From Henricia sp. BOLD:AAB3569 (lineage: Eukaryota; Echinodermata; Asteroidea; Spinulosida; Echinasteridae): a DNA stretch of 64,000 bases. Below the pieces are notes generated by a model, which saw only the letters and a list, made by a program, of their open reading frames with translations, was not told the DNA's origin and ran no database searches. The DNA is taken from NCBI GenBank assembly GCA_037783545.1, contig JBBELK010000827.1:62001-126000 (forward strand), in the 5' to 3' direction. The position numbers and the translations under genes are program-made. This document shows positions 55,101 to 63,534 of the stretch, in pieces. Numbering within the stretch: the first letter of the stretch is position 1; every line of letters starts with the position of its first letter.

Positions 55101-58100
55101 GTTTAAGCTTAATTAGGCCTAGCCCAGGGGCCAATTTCATGGCGTTGCTTAGCACAAATTTGTACAAATTTGCTTAGGACAGAATTTTTTTGCTTTATTT
55201 TGCAAAAATGGATTGCCAGCCAAAATCCTAATTGATAGTGTATTTGTATTCTCCTACTCTTGCGAAGAACACAAGTTGGCGTATATTTTTTGCTTGTAAT
55301 CCATTTTATAAAGCAAATAAATGTAGTGCTAAGCAAATTTGTGTGCCATGAAATTGGCCCCAGGTTGGACTCCATATATGACGCGCGTGCTGATGATTTT
55401 TCTTTGTTTTTTTTTGCATGGAAAGTGACGCACGCGCGCTAACACTAAACTGGGAAACCTAACGTTTTGGACCCCTAATTTTGAGAATTACCCATATTCA
55501 TTGCACAATGTAATTCCCGTCACTGGCTCTATAATTTTCATGCATGCTTTATTTAAAAAAAGAAATAACTAGTTTTGAGAAAATTTAATGAGAAAATAAT
55601 TCTTGGTTTTGAGAAAAAATTATAATAACCACCTTAAAAAATATCTCGTTTGTGTTGGACATCCCAGAAAAATGTTTTTCTTAAATCAAGAAAAATAAAG
55701 TTTTCATGTCTCCCAAGAAAAAATGTGCGAGAAAAGATTTCTTAATTTTTTTCTTGTTTCAAGATGTTATCATAGTTGAGAATTTTTTTCTAAAAAGGTT
55801 AGAAAAAGTTGTTAAAACTCTTTTCCAATTTTTAGAAAATTATTCTTGACCTAGAAAAAAATAATTACTTAAATCAAGAAAAAAAATGGATTTTCTAGCT
55901 ATACTCCCAAGAAAATATGTGCGAGAAAAGATTTCTTAATTTTTTTCTAGTTTCAAGATGTTGTTTTCTTAATTGAGAATATTTTTCTAAGAAGATCAGA
56001 AACAGGTTTTTAGAAAATTATTCTTGACCTAGAAAAAAAGATTACTTAAATCAAGAAATTAGGAATAAAAAGTTTTCTTGCTATACTCCCAAGGAAAAAA
56101 ATCTTGAAATAAGTTTTTTTTTCTTAAAATGAGAATTTCATTTTTGGCAGTGTGTATGTTTAACAGAGTGTCAGATTTGGCGTAAAATACTGACCTTAAA
56201 ATTTCAAATTTCAAAACAACTGAACAAATTCATGACATGATACATACCCACAATTGTACTGAAGAACTGATGCAACATGCAAATATAATGCAAGGTTAGT
56301 TAGAACAGCCAGATCACACTTTATCAGTCGATTTTCGTGGGAGAATAAAAGCTGCCACACAGGAAATTGGAAGAAATGCCACATGTGCATCCAAGCCAAA
56401 CTGGTTCCCATTGCTGCACAAGTATGCACAGTACAAGTGTGCAGCAATGGATGCGGGAACCAGGGAAATATAGAGCATGCAACTGGTTCCCAGTCCCTAC
56501 ACTTTGTTGGCTCAACACGTATTTTAGTTTTTAGTTCTGATAGTTAATGTTCTTTGTTATATATATCTTCTGTAGTTCCTTAAATTTCTATAGCATAAAC
56601 AGTTTTGTATTTTAAGCTGGCTCTCATACCCCATGCTGGGGTCGCAGAGGTTAATAAACCATTTAAACCAACCATTCAAACCATTCAAAAGTGAATTTCA
56701 GAGTAAATAAAACTGCAGTGTTTTTTTCATTGTTTTGTTTACTTATATATTATATCAGCTCCCAAAATAGTTTTTATTCAATCCCAACAAAGACAACGTT
56801 GGAATTACGTGAAACCAACGTAAGGTTTCCAACATTCTAGCCCAATAAATTCCGACGTTGGTCCAACGTTGGTCCAACAAGTTTTTCCAGCGTCCAACGT
56901 GTTGCGAGTTTCCAACGTTGGACCAACGTTGTCTTGCTATCTGTTGATGTGTGTGTGTGCACTTGTCTAAGCCACGAATCAAGGTATTGTACATGACTAC
57001 ACACCACAGAACAGACGATAGCTTGCAAATCGAGGACGTGCTCGGTTTGAAATATCTACAGAAATGGCAAGTATGTTTCCACTGCACAGTGTTACATGTA
57101 TGCGAGGGGGGCGGGCCTTTCATAGTTATCATCAACCCCATCCTCACTTCCTTGTCAAATGTTACTTAACCTAATGAGCCAATCTCGACCTCGCGCCCCC
57201 ACCCCCAATGTTGAGACTCCCTGCGGCGGGCGCAACTGCAAACAACATTGAATTGGGGGTGGGGGCGGTGTACATCCTCCTCAACTTTGCTGTGTAAACT
57301 GTACAGAATTGGTAATACTTTTTTGTCGCAACAATTTAAAGTCACAGGTGAATTCAGGCAGAAATTAATTAAAATATTTACTGACAATTCATTGCACAAA
57401 TACATTTATTTAATTTTAAAAAGAAATTATAACCCCCGTTCTGATGACTCTCCTCGGAGCAACACCAACACCCGCAAAACTCGCTGGTTACGGGCCTAAC
57501 TGATTAGACAATGGCAACGGATCGCTTTGTCAATATGGCCACAATAACAAACATTTCCCAGCTTCCAAATTGACAAATTGTCCAATATTTCATTTTGTTA
57601 TCATTTTATGGCATCTGCCTGATTGACAGGTTGGAACTATGCATTGTATTTGGGGCTATTACGCAATTCGTTTTACTAAGGCTGGCTATAAAAGCACATA
57701 TATATAAAGTATGCAATCTATCACTTGTACATTGCTGAGTGATCCCCTTTAGCTTTATAGTATCGTGGACATTAACAACCCGACCACTTTACAAAAAACA
57801 GTTTCACGATCAGCGGCCGTGATTTGCAGATTTTATAGAACGATGTATATTCAGCCCAGACAGTACAGTCCGGGCTCCGTGAGAAAACACACTGACGAAA
57901 AACAAAATCTTCTTTGATTACACCGACGGACCCGATAGCCTGGAAACCACACCCCATCTAAAGATGTTTATTGGTCAGAATATCAGACTATACCAATAAC
58001 TGCAAAGGGGTTAGATGACTGGAAGCTCACAAAAGAAGCCGCTGCAGATGACAATACATATAATATTGAACGACTGTCAGTCCATTCAGCAAGCCAGGGC

Positions 58101-61100
58101 GTCTGAATGCCTTTTCGCGCGTAATATTGCGACTTTAATTGTGTCGTTTTGAAAAAAAATGATGTGGAGAATATTTGGGGTGAAACGATGCACTGAAAAA
58201 AACAGTCACTATACAGAATCAGAATGATTCGTTTTTCTCCAAATTTCCACCACAGCGCCCTTTCTAAAAGCGATGCGCATCAGAATAAGTGCGAAAAAGC
58301 TTGACTTGATGATGCGTACGAAGACCCAGAGGGGACATTTAAGTATTTTCCTTTTTTATTTTTTTAATACGTACGTACGTGATAATAATACGTACGTACG
58401 TGATAATACTACGTACGTACGTGATAATAGTATGTTTGTTCGTGATAATTTAATACGTACGTACGTGATAATTTATCACGTACGTACGTGATAATTTAAT
58501 ACGTACGTACATGATAATATTAAGTACGTACGTAGTATTATCACGTACGTACGTGATAATAGTACGTACGTATGTACGTACGTATTATTATCACGTACGT
58601 ACGTAGTATTATCACGTACGTACGTAGTATTATCACGTACGTATGTAATAAATTATCACGTACGTACGTAGTATTATAACGTACGTACGTATTGTTATCA
58701 CGTACGTACGTGATAATAATACGTACGTACTTATTATTATCACGTACGTACGTACTATCATCACGTGCGTACTTATTAAAAATAAAAAAAAACATAATAT
58801 GAAATGTCCCCTCTGGGTCTTCGTAGATGCGCTTCCGAAAAAAGTGTGAAAACCCCTCTACAGCCGCTGCGCAGCGTCAATTCGATAAAGAAAATGGCAT
58901 TTTTTTTACTTCTCCTTGTGGAACTTATTACGCTCGTACCGTACTCACTGCCCTTATACAGGGCGCTGGGAGAGCTCTCATCGCTCATATAAAATAAATT
59001 ACACGACATGTGCACCATGGACATCTTTTTCTTGCGTAAAAATGGACGTATAATATTAACAATAGCATACTTTGACAAGATTTTCCATTTTTACATTTTT
59101 TTTAAATTTTTTTTAAAGAGGGTTTTGACCCCCAACCCCCCCCCCCCCCCCCCCCCGCCCCCCGCCCCCCTCCCCCCTCCCCCCTCCCCCCTCCCCCCTG
59201 GATCCGCGCCTGTGGTGTCTACACGTAGTCCTCAGTGCAATGTTTTTTGCACTATTAAAGATAAGAGTTTTTTGTCATTTGTGATTGACAAGTATTTATT
59301 TTTTGTTTTGCAGGAATGGTGCATTCGTTACTTTGACTAACTGGTGTGCAATGGAAAGAGTCGTCAACAGTGTGAGTTGTGCTTTTTAGAAGATGTCATT
59401 TTTGTAACACCACATCCTTTATTATTTCCTTCCCAGTTGGCCAGTGCAGTGATTAACACAACCAATGCCATGTGCGATGTTTCAAATGGGTTAATACACC
59501 CAACTCACTGTCTTTGAGTACTCATTTGAACCAGAAACATTAAACCACAGTTACTAATAGCGGTTGCTTCTCACTGGCTTGGGATATTTTGTCAGACTCA
59601 CTGTTTTGACTGGCTTGGCCTTCTTGCCGGCTCGGCCCTGACTTCTATTTCTCTGACATGTAGGATCTTGGCTCACCACCATCAAGACAACCAATCACAA
59701 ATAACATCAACCTCAGCAGCAAAGATAAGGCCAAACCAAGAAGACTAAAATCGCTGGATGCATTTAGAGGGTAAGAATAAAATGTGACAGTCCTGAATTG
59801 AATGTTACAGGCTTGTTTCAACATGGTTTTACGCCATTGATAGCGGCAAAGATGATGTCAAGTCCTGCCTAAAAATGTGTGAAAAGATTTCAAACATAAT
59901 TTGGAGTTAAAATATTTGACCAACAATGGAGAAACGTTTTTACCTTGCTATTGTTTTTCATCTTTACTTGCTGTCTGTAGTAACAACCATTGTGTGTTTG
60001 TTTCCATTAGGCTGTCTATAGTCATCATGATCTTTGTCAACCATGGAGGCGGTGGTTACTGGTTTTTCAAACATTCTCGCTGGAATGGTAAGAGCTGTGG
60101 ATTAATGCTTTCCTTCGAAGTTCCTCCATAAGTGCCTTGTCAATAGAAGGGGGGGGGGGTGGGGGGGATTAAAATACATTGGAGGATTAAGGCTGACTGG
60201 ATTGTATGAGTTTGAAAGATTTGAGAGGATTAAAGGGGCTATGTCACGGTTTGCGCATGCGCCAAATCCTTTAATATTTTGACATATGTGCGGGCTCAGA
60301 TGAATGTAGTGCAATTTCGTTACACAACGCCATTGGTGCATGTGCTATAGTTGTGTACATCATGTACTTAGCACGTACCGCATGGACAGTGTGTTCGTTC
60401 ATGAGTGTTTACAATATGCAGAATTTAACTACATTGTGCATCGTGTTCGCGCATTTGTTTGATTAGGCATCAATGTCTGGAAAATCAAATTCGTACAGAG
60501 GTGGCGGCCACTAGTCTTTCCAAGGACAGAAGGTATGCTGTAAAATTGCTGTCAGGACCAAATAAGCATGTCAGTTTTGATGGAAAACAAGGTTAAGTAG
60601 ATTGCTGTAGCCAACCATGTTATTTATATCATTCGATGCCGTTTCTGTCATGTTTTGTCGAGTTTTTTGATGGGATGAAAAAATCTCTTTTTAACGACGG
60701 CCGCACACACGGTGATGTCGATGTTTGACAGCCTAAAAATACGGCAAATCCTGGACATTGACAAGTACACCACTGCCAAAATTACTAAAGAATTATAAAG
60801 GATGGCAAAGATTGAATACTAGATATGCAAAATTTGGCGACAAAACTTGAAAAAGTTAGCCACACTTTTTCAGGTTTTGCTGCGCATGCGCAAACCGTGA
60901 CATAACCCCTTTAAGGCTGAATGTTTGTTTAGATCAATTGTGAATAAATTGTTTTATTTTGGAGGGTTGAAGAAAAGTGCATTTTGGGAGGCAGTATGTT
61001 TCAGGATCAATGTGCATTGGCCAAACTTTGCTCAAGAGGAGTACATGTACAAAAGTTTGCATTTTAGAAAATAGAGGGTGAATCTTTACAGTGCAGTTTG

Positions 61101-61268
61101 TCATGAGAATTCGTCCCAAACTAAGCCCCTTGAAAACATGGTAATGCAGGACAAGATAATACTGTGACATAATCTACTCGAGTCACAAGTTACAGAATTT
61201 AAAAGTGTCAATTTCTTTTCATTTGTTTATTTTATAGGACTGACTGTTGCTGATTTGGTTTTTCCCTG
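43047..61268 (+). CDS. HGSNAT: heparan-alpha-glucosaminide N-acetyltransferase, 5' nine exons (3' part beyond window)
   Basis: The product is the lysosomal membrane enzyme that transfers acetyl from cytosolic acetyl-CoA to the terminal glucosamine of heparan sulfate (EC 2.3.1.78). Exons: 43047-43110, 48949-49214, 49983-50116, 50824-50954, 51212-51281, 59314-59371, 59664-59770, 60011-60087, 61238-61268. All junctions are GT-AG and all phases agree, giving 312 complete codons. Order of parts: hydrophobic signal peptide (residues 1-21), cysteine-containing lumenal domain, first transmembrane segment (VATGVYALLALSYGLLNFAY), cytosolic loop ending ELGSPSR-like DLGSPPSR, then RLKSLDAFRG, VNHGGGGYWFFKH and WNGLTVADLVFPW. 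H298 corresponds to the catalytic His269 of the human enzyme. The frame is open with no inactivating change. The remaining transmembrane helices lie past 64000. Introns carry many transposons, none in the coding exons. Confidence 0.93.
44465..45637. mobile_element. 1,173-bp TIR transposon inserted in the foldback, 3-bp TSD CTT
   Basis: It begins GCAGGGTTCTCCCCA and ends TGGGGAGAACCCTGC, a perfect 15-bp terminal inverted repeat. CTT stands on both sides (44462-44464 and 45638-45640). The opposite foldback arm reads GCGCTTGCCACGCG without the insert, which proves the boundaries. It encodes no transposase. It contains a GGGGCCGAG minisatellite (44728-44965). The family recurs at 27775-28150. A 3-bp duplication fits CACTA or PIF/Harbinger groups; the superfamily is undecided. 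Confidence 0.9.
44728..44965. repeat. ~40-bp minisatellite
   Basis: Five to six copies of a unit containing CAGTCTGGGGCCGAGTTTG and TACACAAGGCAATGGGGGCC, with the last copies truncated to GGGGCCGAG. Several frames stay open across it for compositional reasons. Confidence 0.85.
47163..48066. other. HGSNAT intron 1, no structure noted
   Basis: AT-rich intronic sequence with no exon with matching phase and no repeat that I can recognise. Confidence 0.4.
48067..48881. mobile_element. TTAA-bounded TIR element (815 bp) in HGSNAT intron 1
   Basis: TTAAAGGGACACACCGGC at 48067 is complementary to GCCGGTGTGTCCCTTTAA ending at 48881. A perfect subterminal hairpin, GAACCAGATTCTGGTTCCGAAAAGTCACGTG with its partner, lies near 48210-48250. 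It is the best complete member of the family whose pieces lie at 11.1, 40.3-41.9 and 42.5 kb. No transposase frame. Confidence 0.88.
48949..49214 (+). CDS. HGSNAT: HGSNAT exon 2: lumenal domain
   Basis: Acceptor TTTTATTTCAG at 48948, donor AAG|GTATGG. It encodes the N-terminal lumenal part ending KYDTALMYVVNNLPMKIAIW and SAECYK, which aligns with the human segment [23 protein letters not shown]. A TTAA-bounded element ends only 67 bases upstream of this exon. Confidence 0.88.
49461..49880. mobile_element. MITE with TTA target duplication in HGSNAT intron 2
   Basis: GTTCCCATTGGACT near 49467 is mirrored by AGTCCAATGGGAAC at 49861-49874. TTA flanks both ends (49458-49460 and 49881-49883). The interior repeats ACTCCCG, TTTCCGC and CCTGTAAA words in both orientations. 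Confidence 0.7.
49983..50116 (+). CDS. HGSNAT: HGSNAT exon 3: lumenal domain
   Basis: Acceptor TTGATTTCAG, donor GTGCAT|GTATGA (phase 2). It begins CNFMKLDDVAGNTTRIFQLD and includes a candidate N-glycosylation site (NTT). Other GT words near 50132 and 50153 do not restore the frame of the next exon. Confidence 0.88.
50356..50652. repeat. two ~110-bp hairpin repeats in HGSNAT intron 3
   Basis: GATTTCACAAAAGTTAAGAC opens both copies (50358 and 50544) and is mirrored by GTCTTAGCACTTTGTGAAATC and GTCTTAGCGCTTTGTTAAATC at their ends. They are adjacent direct copies of one small hairpin MITE. Confidence 0.7.
50824..50954 (+). CDS. HGSNAT: HGSNAT exon 4: lumenal domain
   Basis: Acceptor TCTTGTTTAG, donor ATAC|GTAAGT. 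LWMNHFGENGNYSLYIN matches the human YRFGEFGNYSLLV region, with the NYS glycosylation site kept. Confidence 0.93.
51212..51281 (+). CDS. HGSNAT: HGSNAT exon 5: first transmembrane segment
   Basis: Acceptor CTTTTTTGCAG, donor ACAT|GTAAGT. It encodes a hydrophobic helix of about 20 residues (YVATGVYALLALSYGLLNFA), equivalent to the first membrane span of the human protein. Confidence 0.9.
53027..53333. repeat. GGTCGAGTTGG clusters
   Basis: 53027-53117 has five GGTCGAGTTGG-like words ending CAGTCGAGTTGACCTGCACC. A shorter piece, GGTAAACGGTCGAGTTGACC, recurs at 53305. They match the right arm of the 13.7-14.06 kb foldback. Confidence 0.65.
54231..54689. mobile_element. GC-rich MITE, TAA target duplication
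   Basis: TGCACTTGTCAATTGTAACC begins a 40-base terminal inverted repeat matched at 54650-54689 with a single mismatch. TAA flanks both sides (54228-54230 and 54690-54692). The interior is strikingly GC-rich and repeats GGGGCA-TTGGAAGTCCC-like words in both orientations. TAA fits PIF/Harbinger TWA duplications. The 95- and 139-codon open frames are by-products of symmetry. Confidence 0.88.
55131..55362. mobile_element. hairpin MITE (~230 bp)
   Basis: GGGGCCAATTTCATGGC on the left is mirrored by GCCATGAAATTGGCCCC on the right, and TTGCTTAGCACAAATTTG by CAAATTTG...GCTAAGCAA. Flanking duplication not resolved. Confidence 0.75.
56941..58309. other. HGSNAT intron 5, one short hairpin
   Basis: CGCCCCCACCCCCAATGTTG (57193) pairs with CAACATTGAATTGGGGGTGGGGGCG (57243) around a GC-rich loop. 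The stretch at 58133-58300 resembles 49290-49450 at low identity. No exon found. Confidence 0.5.
58310..58835. repeat. TACGTACGTGATAAT array enclosed by inverted repeats
   Basis: GATGCGTACGAAGACCCAGAGG and GGACATTT on the left are mirrored by AAATGTCC and CCTCTGGGTCTTCGTAGATGC on the right. Between them about 20 copies of TACGTACGTGATAATA alternate with their complement, so the whole segment can fold into one hairpin or cruciform. It is best read as a foldback MITE with expanded simple-repeat arms. Confidence 0.85.
59117..59200. repeat. poly-C / (CCCCCCT)n tract
   Basis: About 22 consecutive C followed by CCCCCCG and five CCCCCCT units, about 110 bases upstream of HGSNAT exon 6. The G-rich strand could form G-quadruplexes. 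Length may be unstable or poorly assembled. Confidence 0.85.
59314..59371 (+). CDS. HGSNAT: HGSNAT exon 6: cytosolic loop
   Basis: Acceptor TTTTGTTTTGCAG, donor AACAGT|GTGAGT. It encodes NGAFVTLTNWCAMERVVNS, parallel to the human NNW...RLINS segment. It lies 8 kb from exon 5, and only the acceptor before GAATGG avoids an in-frame stop. Confidence 0.88.
59664..59770 (+). CDS. HGSNAT: HGSNAT exon 7: loop and start of acyltransferase domain
   Basis: Acceptor TGACATGTAG, donor AGAGG|GTAAGA (phase 2). It begins DLGSPPSR (human ELGSPSR) and ends RRLKSLDAFR, equivalent to human RLRSVDTFRG. Confidence 0.93.
60011..60087 (+). CDS. HGSNAT: HGSNAT exon 8: catalytic histidine
   Basis: Acceptor TTTCCATTAG, donor GGAATG|GTAAGA. 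It encodes LSIVIMIFVNHGGGGYWFFK followed by HSRWNG. The His after FFK (residue 298) is the acetyl-accepting active-site residue by homology. Confidence 0.95.
60230..60914. mobile_element. TTAA-bounded MITE in HGSNAT intron 8
   Basis: TTAAAGGGGCTATGTCACGG and TTTGCGCATGCGC at the left are mirrored by GCGCATGCGCAAA and CCGTGACATAACCCCTTTAA at the right (one mismatch). TTAA lies at both borders. No coding capacity. Confidence 0.85.
61238..61268 (+). CDS. HGSNAT: HGSNAT exon 9: LTVADLVFPW
   Basis: A 31-base exon with acceptor GTTTATTTTATAG and donor CCCTG|GTGAGT. It completes Gly and adds LTVADLVFP plus two bases of Trp. The next exon was not found before 64000. Confidence 0.92.
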
Positions 61269-61659
61269 GTGAGTATAACCTTATCTGAACAGGTACACGT
61301 AGTTAATGACAACATACAGTAAACCTCGACTTACTCGAAGATTCATTCATCTCCAACCACCCAACGGTCGACAGTCCAAAAAAGCATGAATTAAAGTAGC
61401 ACTGCTCTGATTCCAACACCAAAACATTTTATTTTCATGCTACATTTTCATTTCCATACATGTACTAATAAGGCAGAAAATTGTGTGCATCTTTTGCTGG
61501 GCGCGATAGCGTCGCCGTCTGATGATCGTGGCCTTGCAGTATATGTATACACACGTGTACTGCTCAGCCCACCCACCTTAGCTAATAAAAAATGCAGCCT
61601 GTGATCACGTGCGCACATAGAAACTACTGCTAATGTACATGTGTGCACGTGTACGGTAC

Positions 61660-61850
61660 ATACACACACACACACACACCCATACTTGTATTTGCCGGCA
61701 ATCGTGGACCTAACTCGATTTACCTTATACTGTAGGAAAGAATTTCTTTAATGACACTTAACTAAATTGTACTTTACTGTAGAAAATAATGTTTTTAATG
61801 ACACCAACTTTTTTTACCTAAAGCTAGATAGATGAAATTTTACCTAAATG
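61660..61850. repeat. direct duplicate of 63357-63534
   Basis: CACCCATACTTGTATTTGCC, GGCAATCGTGGACCTAACT, GACACTTAACTAAATT and AGATAGATGAAATTTTACC occur in the same order here and 1.7 kb downstream, both times leading into the palindrome series. Confidence 0.85.
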
Positions 61851-61990
61851 GTTCTCAAACCTACACATGTATATAGGTTTGAGAACAAAAAATAATTATA
61901 GTTGGTTCTCAAACCTATATAGGTTTGAGAACTAGAAATTGGTTCTCAAACCTATATAGGTTTGAGAACCAAATAACTCTAACCCTAACC

Positions 61991-62962
61991 TTAAACAGCT
62001 AGAATCCCCCCTTCCACATTTTTTTAGTTTTTCTGTTTATCATGGAGGTGTATGTGTCTACAACACCATCACAACTTATTTTTCACAAAATCGACAGACT
62101 TTTGCTTAAAACGTAAAGCAGTTCCGACCCTCTTCACCCAAATTCTGAAACGCTCTAGGTCACTCGGCTTGTTTATCAACAGGGTGTTGACGTCATCCTG
62201 AGAAACATACAAAACGGTCTGTGCAGTATTGAATGGAAAATACACGAAGTGAATGTTTATCATGCCTATTTTGTCCTTGTAATTCAAAATACAAACGTGA
62301 AAAACACTTCATGTAATATGACAGCAATTTACTATTACCTGTTTTGTGAAAAAACGATGAAATTGTGGCTCACAGTGACTCTCTTTTGAAGTAAATACTG
62401 GTGCATTGCGACCGGTGGTTTTGTCACGGAACGAAGGGCATTCACAGCGGTCTGTGTACGGTCCACTGCGGCGTAGTTTCCACATGTGTTTGGACATCGG
62501 CCGTACAAGTTATAGAATGAGTGACTCAATTTTCTCTCTCTTGGTAATAGAAAAGAAAATCTTTCTGCTCTTTTTTTTTCATAGTGTCTGGTAAAACATG
62601 CAACCACGCAGCTACTGGGCATATCTCTGGCTTTTTTGGAACAACAAAATTCTTCAAAAAACACCATCTAAAAGAGACGGTTTTCTAAGTTTTTTGCATG
62701 TAAACGTATGGAGCTAACTATCGTGTTGACTTCTCTTTCTCAGGATTGCGTCACGGGGTCACGCGCATATCATGAATACCTAATGAGCGTTTCAGAAATC
62801 GCGAAAATCTCATTTTCGAAAAGCGCACTTTTGCTTGCAATTTATCCACTTAAAACCGACAATTAAAAAATAATAAAAATCCACGTCGGCAAGAGGGATG
62901 TTTGGACTATCGAAAAAAGCCGAAATGCTGGATTTTCGTCAAGGGGGATTCTAGCTGTTTAA
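61991..62962 (-). mobile_element. TTAA-bounded transposon with THAP-like frames
   Basis: TTAAACAGCTAGAATCCCCC at 61991 is complementary to GGGGGATTCTAGCTGTTTAA ending at 62962. The inserted segment splits the palindrome series. Minus-strand frames look like pieces of a THAP zinc-finger gene. TTAA duplication combined with THAP sequence favours the Kolobok superfamily over piggyBac, as an inference. Confidence 0.8.
62069..62655 (-). pseudogene. THAP-like gene fragment inside the TTAA transposon
   Basis: On the minus strand a frame contains MPSSCVVACFTRHYEKKRAE followed by RFSFLLPRERKL, resembling the start of a THAP domain (two cysteines, here C-x3-C, then Phe and Pro). In another frame a candidate exon ends HCEPQFHRFFTKQ at a GTAATA donor (62338). 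The next exon (62197-62069, after TTTCTCAG) begins DDVNTLLINK in the same phase and continues LERFRIWVKRVG to a TGA stop, like the tryptophan-containing middle of THAP. The C-x2-H end is missing and the frames do not join without a shift, so it is probably a decayed gene. THAP identity is a reading of motifs by eye. Confidence 0.35.
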
Positions 62963-63356
62963 CCTTAACACTAACCTATATAGGTTTGAGAACCAATAAT
63001 TATAGTTGGTTCTCAAACCTATATAGGTTTGAGAACTAATTATAAATACTATTGGTTCTCAAACCTATATAGGTTTGAGAACCAATAATAACTGTAATTT
63101 GTTCTCAAACCTATATAGGTTTGAGAACCAATATTAATTAGGGTTATGGTTAATTGGTTCTCAAACCTATATAGGTTTGAGAATTGGTTCTCAAACCTAC
63201 CGGTATATAGGTTTGAGAACCAATTACTATAGTTCTCAAACCTATATAGGTTTGAAAAAGACAGTTTTACAACCGTGGACGGTCCACGTTCGTCAAAGGT
63301 CCACAGTTTGAATGTGTTTATACCTATGAAGGTCCACGATTGCCGGCAAATACACA

Positions 63357-63534
63357 CGCACACACCCATACTTGTATTTGCCGGCAATCGTGGACCTAAC
63401 TAGATTTACCTTATTTTGTAGGAAAGAATTTTTTTAATGACACTTAACTAAATTCTACTTTACTGTATAAAATAATTTTTTTCATGACACCAACATTTTT
63501 CACCTAAAGTTAGATAGATGAAATTTTACCTAAA
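63357..63534. repeat. direct duplicate of 61660-61850
   Basis: Same order of words as the upstream copy with scattered substitutions (for example AACTAGATT for AACTCGATT). It implies duplication of the block that precedes the palindrome series. Confidence 0.85.

Larger units (their letters stand above)
53351..56152. mobile_element. TIR element with CACTGCCAAAAATGA ends (~2.8 kb)
   Basis: CACTGCCAAAAATGATTTTCTTA at 53351 is complementary to the right end at 56130-56152 (one or two mismatches). Both flanks show TG. Large parts of the interior repeat TTTTCTTGAAA/TTTCAAGAAAA words in both orientations (53380-53680 and 55560-56130), giving long imperfect inverted arms. Two further MITEs lie inside. 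Confidence 0.72.
51589..56940. mobile_element. foldback with CAACGTTGG-repeat ends in HGSNAT intron 5
   Basis: TAGCAAGACAACGTTGGTCC at 51589 is complementary to GGACCAACGTTGTCTTGCTA ending at 56940. Inward of each end the self-complementary word CCAACGTTGG is repeated many times (51597-51830 and 56795-56930). The TA at each border could be the target duplication. The interior holds a GGTCGAGTTGG cluster and the 53351-56152 element. No transposase. Confidence 0.75.

Noticed and set aside
62018..62050. Possible HGSNAT exon 10 (TTTATCATGG reads FIM)
   Set aside because: The acceptor phase would not complete Trp after exon 9 and the segment lies inside the TTAA transposon.
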